Of a DNA stretch of 64,000 nucleotides, positions 57,580 to 64,000 are shown in pieces. The number at the start of each line of letters is the position of its first letter. Position 1 is the first letter of the stretch. Where the stretch lies: the NCBI GenBank assembly GCA_029582165.1, contig CM055872.1, forward strand, positions 47,752,195 through 47,816,194, written 5' to 3'. Source of the DNA: Portulaca oleracea. Taxonomy: Eukaryota; Streptophyta; Magnoliopsida; Caryophyllales; Portulacaceae. The position numbers and the translations under genes were made by a program. Below the pieces are notes generated by a model. That model saw only the letters and a program-made list of their open reading frames with translations, was not told the DNA's origin and searched no databases.

Positions 57580-60500
57580 ATGCATATCATTAATTATCCA
57601 AATCAAGAAGGATCTAGCCAGCAATCAAGGGAACGAGTGGGACCCCCGTCTAAGATTAATACCATACCGGGTTTGGAGGACCAGGTTTTACGCATTGAAT
57701 ATGCCCTTGGTGCCATCACAAATAAGCCCGAGAATATATCCATACAGCTCCAAGGCTAACCTAGGCTTAGGAGAAGAGAGAGAGACCTTCCCTTAGTCCC
57801 ATCCGGACTCCTCATTTCGAGTTGAGTAATAAGGATAATCACTCTGCCTATTTGACCACAACCACAAGATGACTTTCATGATGTCAGGATTGATCTTCCG
57901 AAGTTTGATGGATCTCTTGACCTAGATGACTATATAGAGTGGTTACAAATGGTAAAGAGGATATTCAAAGAAAAGGATTATAATGATGAGAAGGCTTTCA
58001 AGTTGGCAAGTTTGAAGCTCACCAAAGTTGCCTCACTTAAGTTTGAGAGTGTGAAGGCTTAAAGGGCTTGGGATGGCCAAAGGAAGATTAATTCGTGGGA
58101 GAAACTTATGATGAAGAGGTTTATGTGTAGCACATATAAACAAGATATCTTAAGAAAGCTTTTTGCCCTTGAACAAGGAAAGAGGAGTGTAAACGAGCAC
58201 ATCCAAGAGTTTGAACAACCCCTCGTCAAAAGCAACTTGCAAGAACCTCCCGAGAAACCATAGCCTGGTTCCTTAATGGGTTGTCTCCTTCTATTGTCGA
58301 GAAAGTTGAAATTCAGCCCTATCATTCTTTGGACGAGTTGTGTAGCTTGGCTGCTCGAGTTGAAAGGAGAAATAAGGAGAGATTGATGCTAAGACCTTTC
58401 AACCGTCCTTATGCGCCTACCCCTATACCTCCCCGTCCAATTAACACTCGTTCTAGCGAGGCTCCAAGGTCCACACCTCCCACTAAGGTCAATAAAGGAA
58501 AAGACATCGCTTATCCTTCCCCTTTAGAGCTCCATAAAAATATGGAGGGAAAGAAGTGTTTCAAGTGCTAAGGGTATGACCACTTTCAAGCCGATTGTCC
58601 TACCCGGAGGACGTTGGCTATCCAAGAAGTGCAAGATATTGTGGATAAGTTCAAGGTTGTCCAAGTAGAGCACGAATATACTGTGGAAGATTGTAGTGAA
58701 TTCGATGATTAAGATTTGGAGCCTACTACCGCCCCTATAGAAGAATTACTTGTTTTGAGGAGGATACTACATACCCCTATGAACAAAACTCAATGGGAGT
58801 TGATCCTTCATAGTCGATGTTTGGTTGGAGGGAAGTTATGTAATGTGATTATTGAGGGAGGGAGTTACACCCATGTTAACATTATATGGCAGAGAAATTA
58901 GGACTTTCGTTATTGCCTCACCGAAGCCTCATTCTCTTAAATGGCACAATGATCATGGCGATATTAAGGTAACCAGGCCCCTTGTGAATTGGTCTATTGG
59001 TCCTACTTACTATGATTCTATTATTTGTGATGTCTTTTCCACGAGTGCATGCCACTTTTTGTTGGGTTGACCATGACAATTTGACAAGCATTCCATCCAT
59101 GATGGGTTGAAAAACACCTATACTTTTCCCCATGGAAACAAGAGGGTCCAACTTTTACCTTTAACTCCTCAAGAAATTATTCCTCCTAAACCTGGGATGG
59201 GAAGTGAGAAACTTAAACACTTGAGTGAAATACATAGAGGGCTCTAGGAAAGGGCAAGAGCGTCTATGCCTTGCTTCTCCTTGAAGCAAATAAAAGCGAG
59301 GAAGAGAAACCCATTCGCCTTCTTGTGGCCCCCCTTATTGGTCGATATGACGATGTTTTCCCCGAGGAGTTACCATTGTCTCCTACACCTCCGAGGAATT
59401 GAGCATCATAACAATCCCATTCTCGGGGCTTCACTATCGAATTGAGCGACTTATCAGTGTAACCTGGAAGAAAACAAGGAATTACAATGAAAAGTGGATG
59501 AACTTGTTGAGCGCGGGTATGTGCGAGAGAGTATGAGCCCATGCTCCATAGCGGCGTTACTTATGCCGAAGAAAGATGGATCTTTCCGGATATGCTTGGA
59601 TATTAGAGCCATCAATAATATCGCAATCAAGTATTGGTACCCTATACCGAGGTTAGATGACATGCTTGATGAACTACATGGATCCCAGATCTTTTTGAAG
59701 ACAGACCTTCGTAGTGGATACCATTAGATTCAGATGAGTGAGGGTGATGAGTGGAAGACAACATTCAAGACAAAGGGAGGATTATACGAATGGATGATCT
59801 TGCCGTTTGGGTTATACAATGCTCCAAGTACTTTTTTGAGGCTAACAAGTGAGGTCTTGAGGCCCTACATTAGGAAGTTTGTTGTAGTATATTTCGATGA
59901 CATCTTGTTGTATGCCTGGAGCGAGAGTGACCATCTTGGCCACCTTAAGGAAGTTTTCAAGATTTGAGGAAGCAAAAACTCTACGGAAAGATTGAGAAGT
60001 GCGATTTCTTCACAACCCAAGTCATCTTCTTGGGTTACATCATCTCGGGGGAAGGAATCTCCATGGATCCAACCACAGTGAAGGCCATTCGCTCTTGGCC
60101 GACCCTAACTTCCATCACCGAAGTTTCAAGTTTTTACGGCTTGACATCCTTTTACCTGAGGTTCATCCGGGGATTCAGCATGATCATCGCTCCCGTTCTG
60201 AATGTTTGAAGAAGGTCACTTTTGAGTGGACTAAGTCGGCACAAGCTGCGTTTGAGAAGTTGATGACTAAGCTTTGCGAGGCTCCCGTTCTAACCTTGGT
60301 CGACTTCACTCAAGTGTTCGAAGTAGATTGCAATGCAAGTGGAGTTAGTAATGGGGTCGTGATATAAAACCAATTAATACTCCATTGCTTACTTTCGTGA
60401 GAAGTTGAATGACTCCCAGAAGAACTACTCAACCTATGACAAGGAGTTCTATACCCTTGTGCGAGCTTTGGATCATTGGTCACATTATCTTCGGTCGATT

Positions 60501-61058
60501 CAGTTTGTGCTACATTTCGATCATGAAACACTCAAGTACATGAATAGACGTCACAGACTCAACTCCCGCTATGCTAAGTTGGTTAAATTCCTCCAAAGTT
60601 TCAATGTTATGCCAAAGCATAAGAAGGGGAGTGTCAATGTAGTTGTGAATGCTTTGCCAAGAAGGCATGCTCTTTTGCGTATGGTGGAAGCTTGAGTCTT
60701 AGGCTTCCTAGTTATTTAAGAATACTACAAGGAAGATGAGGATTTCCTACCTCATTTGAGTGGATATGGAGGTCCTTATGTGCTTCAAGGTGGATATCCA
60801 TTCAAGGGTAATAAGTTGGCATACCCTGATGTCCTTTAAGAAGATTATTAGTGACGTAGGTCTATGATGGAGGTATTGCCAGACATTTCAGCATTAACAA
60901 GACTCTAGATGTGCTCAAAAAACACTTCTACTGGCCCAAGATGGGAGACGATGTCCATGATGTCGTTTCGATGTGTGTCACTTGTCAACAATCCAAGAGT
61001 CAATTTTATCAAGGTATTTATACACCTCTTCCGGTTCCTCATGGTCCTTAGGAGGACT
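57580..61058 (+). pseudogene. Chromovirus-like gag-pol remnant, truncated in integrase
   Basis: The polyprotein of a Ty3-gypsy element. An ATG at 57580 opens a gag leader. The gag core lies at 57890-58260 in other frames (LDDYIEWLQMVKRIF, EQGKRSVNEHIQEFE). A zinc knuckle, KCFKC with a stop inside it, is at 58550-58600, and a degenerate protease at 58800-59070. RT spans 59494-60209, with [36 protein letters not shown] and the catalytic VYFDDILLY. RNase H pieces lie at 60230-60700. The integrase start, GGIARHFSINKTLD and HFYWPKMGDDV, breaks off at 61058 where another LTR begins. Stops and frameshifts are many. The primer type and RT blocks favour the chromovirus branch. Confidence 0.82.
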
Positions 61059-61273
61059 TGATAAGCTTATGATTTGCCCTGATTCTTAAGGAATTTTGAT
61101 AGTAGATTAGAGAAGTTTTTGATTGATAACATATATACATATTCCCTATTTCTCGATTATGCTTGGTTTACTTGTTTTTTGTGAAAGTTTGTAGATTTGG
61201 GATCAAAACATTGGTTTTAGAAACAATTCTGGCAGAACCAAGGACACCACAGGCATCCTCCATGGGTGTACGG

Positions 61274-61398
61274 ACCGTGACATGAGTTTCAGGAGCAACG
61301 AAGCAAAACCTAGGCAACCAGCGGCCACTACGGTCTGACTGTGGCAAGCACCACAAACTATGGTGGGCTGCCACATACCGTGGTGCTCTACTGCTACT
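61274..61398. repeat. Array of short inverted repeats before a TATA box
   Basis: Units such as CACCA-CAAACTA-TGGTG and CCAC-ATACC-GTGG recur in this stretch. They end about 65 bp before TTTATAAAG. Confidence 0.6.
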
Positions 61399-61997
61399 CG
61401 CGCTGCCGATTTTCTTTACGAGAAAAAGAAAGAAAAGGAGGTTTTTCATTCATTCATTCACCATTTATAAAGAAAGAGAGAAAGCTCCTAACCATTCCAT
61501 TGCTCACTCTCATCCATCCTCTATCAAGATTCAATATTGAATCAAACCAAGAGAGGCAAGAATCGGGGTTCGAGAAGAAATCGACGGGATTCGCGGAGAG
61601 GTTCCAGCCTGGGATCGAAAGACTCAACAGATTCTCTTCGTAGTTCGTTCACTTGTTTTTCCTATTCCCTTTTCTTTTAGGTTTGATTACCATGTATGGA
61701 ACTTGTTTCACGCTCTTAATGACTATGAGTGAGTAGACTTTAATTTTCTAGGGTTTTGCAACTCGAAGCATTGAACTTTGATTATATTTTCATGGTTTGT
61801 GCTTGAATTCTTGATTGAATCAATAGAAGATTATATTCTTCATGTTCATGAGTATTTGTAAAGCCTTGAATGCATGTGATTTGAGATTAATCTGAGAAGT
61901 ACTGAAAGGTGAATTAGAATAATTTATTACCAACCTCTCTACCTAGTTTTGCGAAATGTGAGAAAAGATTAGTAAACTAGGGAATCACTTTGATAAC

Positions 61998-62355
61998 CAA
62001 AAATGACTTAAGGGTACCCTAATTTTTGGTGAAATATTTTTTTGGTACCCCAACTTTTAAAAACTAATTTTGGGGTACCCTAACTTTTAGAATTAGAAAT
62101 AATTAGGTGAATTTCCGGCCAATGATTTGTATTCACCGGTGAGTTTTAGGCGGGAAATTGATTAAGTGTTTTTGTGGACGAAAATGCCCTTTGTTTTCGT
62201 GGACGAAAATGATTTGAATCAATCGGAGTTTCGCCGGAAATTCACCTAGTAATTTCTAATCTTGAAAGTAAGGGTACCCCAACATTAGTTTTGAAAAGTT
62301 AGAGTACCAAAAAATTGTTTATTCAAAAGTTAGGGTACCTTTAAGTAATTTTTTG
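61998..62355. mobile_element. Foldback MITE, family A copy 2
   Basis: 358 bp with the perfect 10-bp duplication CTTTGATAAC (61988-61997 and 62356-62365). The ends are CAAAAATGACTTAAGGG and, inverted, CAAAAAATTACTTAAAGG. GGTACCC phrases recur in the arms. Its halves match the two halves of 13042-13738 in inverted order, but this copy lacks most of the centre. Confidence 0.92.
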
Positions 62356-62767
62356 CTTTGATAACCTCATAATTTGAGACCTTCAACTTTGATTAACTTG
62401 AAAAGTATACGAAAGTTATTTGTTAGGTTAATTAGAGTAATTCTTTTAAGCATCGAAAGAGCGATAGAATTCATGTGGTTATCGATTCTTGATTCGATCG
62501 AAAGAATAAAGGCACAGACTAGATTTTAATAGTCAAACTCGTTGCTAGGTAAGCAATTCCCTAGAAGTCTTTCTTTCTTGATTTAAACCCTAGATTATTT
62601 CTTGCTTTATTAGTCTTAGTTAGTTTTTAAAAGCTTTCAAAACCAAATCCCGATTAACTTAGCAATCAAGTAGAGGGCTAGTTCATTGCGTTGCTAGATT
62701 GAGTCCTTGTGGGATCGACCTTGATGTGCTACAACGTACCCGTGCGCTTGCGACCCTTTCAAGTTTT

Positions 62768-62784
62768 TGGCATCGTTGCCGAGA
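62768..62784 (+). promoter_or_regulatory. Primer-binding site, degenerate tRNA-Asp type
   Basis: TGGCATCGTTGCCGAGA differs at three bases from the site at 5483-5499, to which it aligns throughout. Confidence 0.65.
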
Positions 62785-62926
62785 CTCTGTCCCTAGCAGC
62801 CATTGAACGAATACTCTCGGATTGACTAAGTTGTTTTTCTTTTTTTCTTTTTAGCTTGATTTTCCTGTTTTTACTGTGTTGGTGTTTTTGTTTTTGTTTT
62901 TGTTCTTGCTAGGTTTTTCTTGGTGT

Positions 62927-63882
62927 ATGCAAAAATCTCCAGAGTTCGAGTTCGATTCTGAGATTGAACAGACTTTTCTCTCTAGGAGGAAGAGGCAAAG
63001 ACTAGAAAAAGCTAGTAGGAAATAAGGAGCAACGCCCGCACAAGCATTTGAAATGGTCGAGGAAGAAAAGAGAACTTTTGGCCAGTATGTGACTCTGAAC
63101 GTCACCGACCCTCCAACAACCATCAATGTCCCGAACGTGGGGGTGAACAACTTCGAGCTGAAGACTTCTCTCATTAGTTTAGTGTGAGCTAAGCCCTTCC
63201 ATGGTCTCCCTAGCGAGGATCCCAACTGACACCTTTGCATCTTCCGTCAAGTATGTGACACTTACAAAGCCAATGGGGTCTCGCTGGATGTAATCAAGCT
63301 GCAGTTGTTTCTGTTTTCACTCGAGGATAGAGCATGGGAGGGGCTAGACTCCCTTCCAGCAAATTCCATAAACACATTCGATCAACTTGCTAGTGCTTTC
63401 TTGGCAAAGTACTTCCCACCAAGCAAGTTAACGAGCTTAAGAAATTAGATCTCCACCTTTGCTTAGGATCTAGACGAGACTTTGTATGAAGCATGGGAGA
63501 GATTCAAGGACTTGCTTTGCCAATGCCCCCAACATGGATTTGAGCCATGGGTCCCCATTCAAGCCTTTTACAATGGGGTAGATGATTAATTGAGGGCCAC
63601 CATCCTTGCTGCAGCTGGAGGGAATATCATGAGCAAGACTGTGGATGAGCTACAGAACCTGATAAATCAAATGGCATTGAATAACTACCAGTGGCCAAGA
63701 ACCCATTCCAAGAGGACGGGAGGTAAGTATTATGTTGATGCCATTACTCTTTTGTCTGCTAAGTTGGATGTTATTAATGATAAGATGGAGAAGATGCATA
63801 TAAATGCTTCCCCTCCCCCTTTGTGTGCTTCCTGCCATTCTTTTGAGCATGAGGCCTTGTATTGTCCCAATGTGGTGGTATA
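62927..63882 (+). pseudogene. Athila/Tat gag remnant
   Basis: The capsid precursor of the right-hand element. The first ATG, at 62927, opens a short charged leader (SRRKRQRLEKASRK) that ends in a stop at about 63024. The core follows with stops between pieces: NNFELKTSLISLV, the LPSEDPN block, FLFSLEDRAWEGLDSLP, FLAKYFPPSKL and TLYEAWERFKDLL. From 63590 a clean frame of 97 codons reads AAAGGNIMSKTVDELQNLI and a single-knuckle-like CASCHSFEHEALYC, closing at 63881-63883. At least four in-frame stops make it a pseudogene. The pol region would lie beyond the window. Confidence 0.8.
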
Positions 63883-64000
63883 GGACCCCAGAAAAAGGGG
63901 AGAAGGTTGAAGGCCTCTCTTTTTCTCGTTGCGCTACTTAAGTTGTGATTGTGAGCCGACTAAGGTTTCTTAATCCTAAAATAAAGATATATTTTTTTTT

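Larger units (their letters stand above)
61059..62758 (+). repeat. 5' LTR of the right-hand Athila/Tat element
   Basis: The start is set at TGATAAGCTTATG, where integrase homology of the older element stops. The end is set at CCCTTTCA before the primer site. An inverted-repeat array (61274-61398) precedes a possible TATA box in TTTATAAAG (61464-61472). Both ends lack confirmation because the second LTR is outside the window. Confidence 0.55.
61059..64000 (+). mobile_element. Athila/Tat-type LTR retrotransposon, 5' part
   Basis: An LTR from 61059 to about 62758, a tRNA-Asp-like primer site and an Athila-type gag. The element continues past the window edge. It begins within the integrase of the chromovirus-like element, so it inserted later. 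A family A MITE sits inside its LTR. Confidence 0.75.

Overview
The window looks like nuclear DNA of a flowering plant, probably a eudicot. It is AT-rich and packed with nested plant-type transposons (Athila/Tat and chromovirus Ty3-gypsy elements, L1-type LINEs, foldback MITEs). It also carries a plant tRNA-Ala(AGC) gene and one multi-exon host gene of the AIPP2/PAIPP2 PHD-finger family. The species cannot be named from the sequence alone.

Layout. (1) 1-3.8 kb: a 5'-truncated LINE on the minus strand, bounded by a perfect 15-bp target duplication. (2) 3.88-18.2 kb: a 14-kb Athila-like retrotransposon on the plus strand with two ~1.55-kb LTRs, a tRNA-Asp primer site, decayed gag, protease, RT/RNase H and integrase, and an extra ORF after integrase that a MITE interrupts. 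(3) 18.2-21.1 kb: tRNA-Ala, then an array of about 30 copies of an 11-bp phrase split by another MITE. (4) 21.15-26.45 kb: a short LINE-like element carrying only an RRM ORF, itself split by a 3.6-kb solo LTR. (5) 26.9-28.3 kb: a Pack-type TIR element holding an ankyrin-repeat gene fragment. (6) 31.0-51.6 kb, minus strand: the host PHD gene. Nine coding exons join in frame, while two introns (3.7 and 10.9 kb) are filled with transposons, a PDS5-like pseudogene and head-to-head LTRs. (7) 51.8-55 kb: three more foldback elements. (8) 54-61 kb: a decayed chromovirus-like Ty3-gypsy element, cut inside integrase by (9) a further Athila/Tat element that runs off the right edge.

How the parts relate. 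Only the PHD gene and the tRNA look like functional host genes. Every retroelement coding region seen carries stops, frameshifts or missing key residues, so none appears autonomous. The host gene's relatives in Arabidopsis belong to chromatin complexes connected with ASI1, which handles transcripts with heterochromatic introns, so its own transposon-filled introns are notable.

Two cross-element patterns stand out. Several TIR elements of different sequence, most with 9-10 bp target duplications, build their arms from three phrases spaced about 31 and then about 28-30 bp. Also, three LTRs of different sequence carry arrays of short inverted repeats just upstream of a TATA box. Boundaries of elements without a target duplication are approximate.
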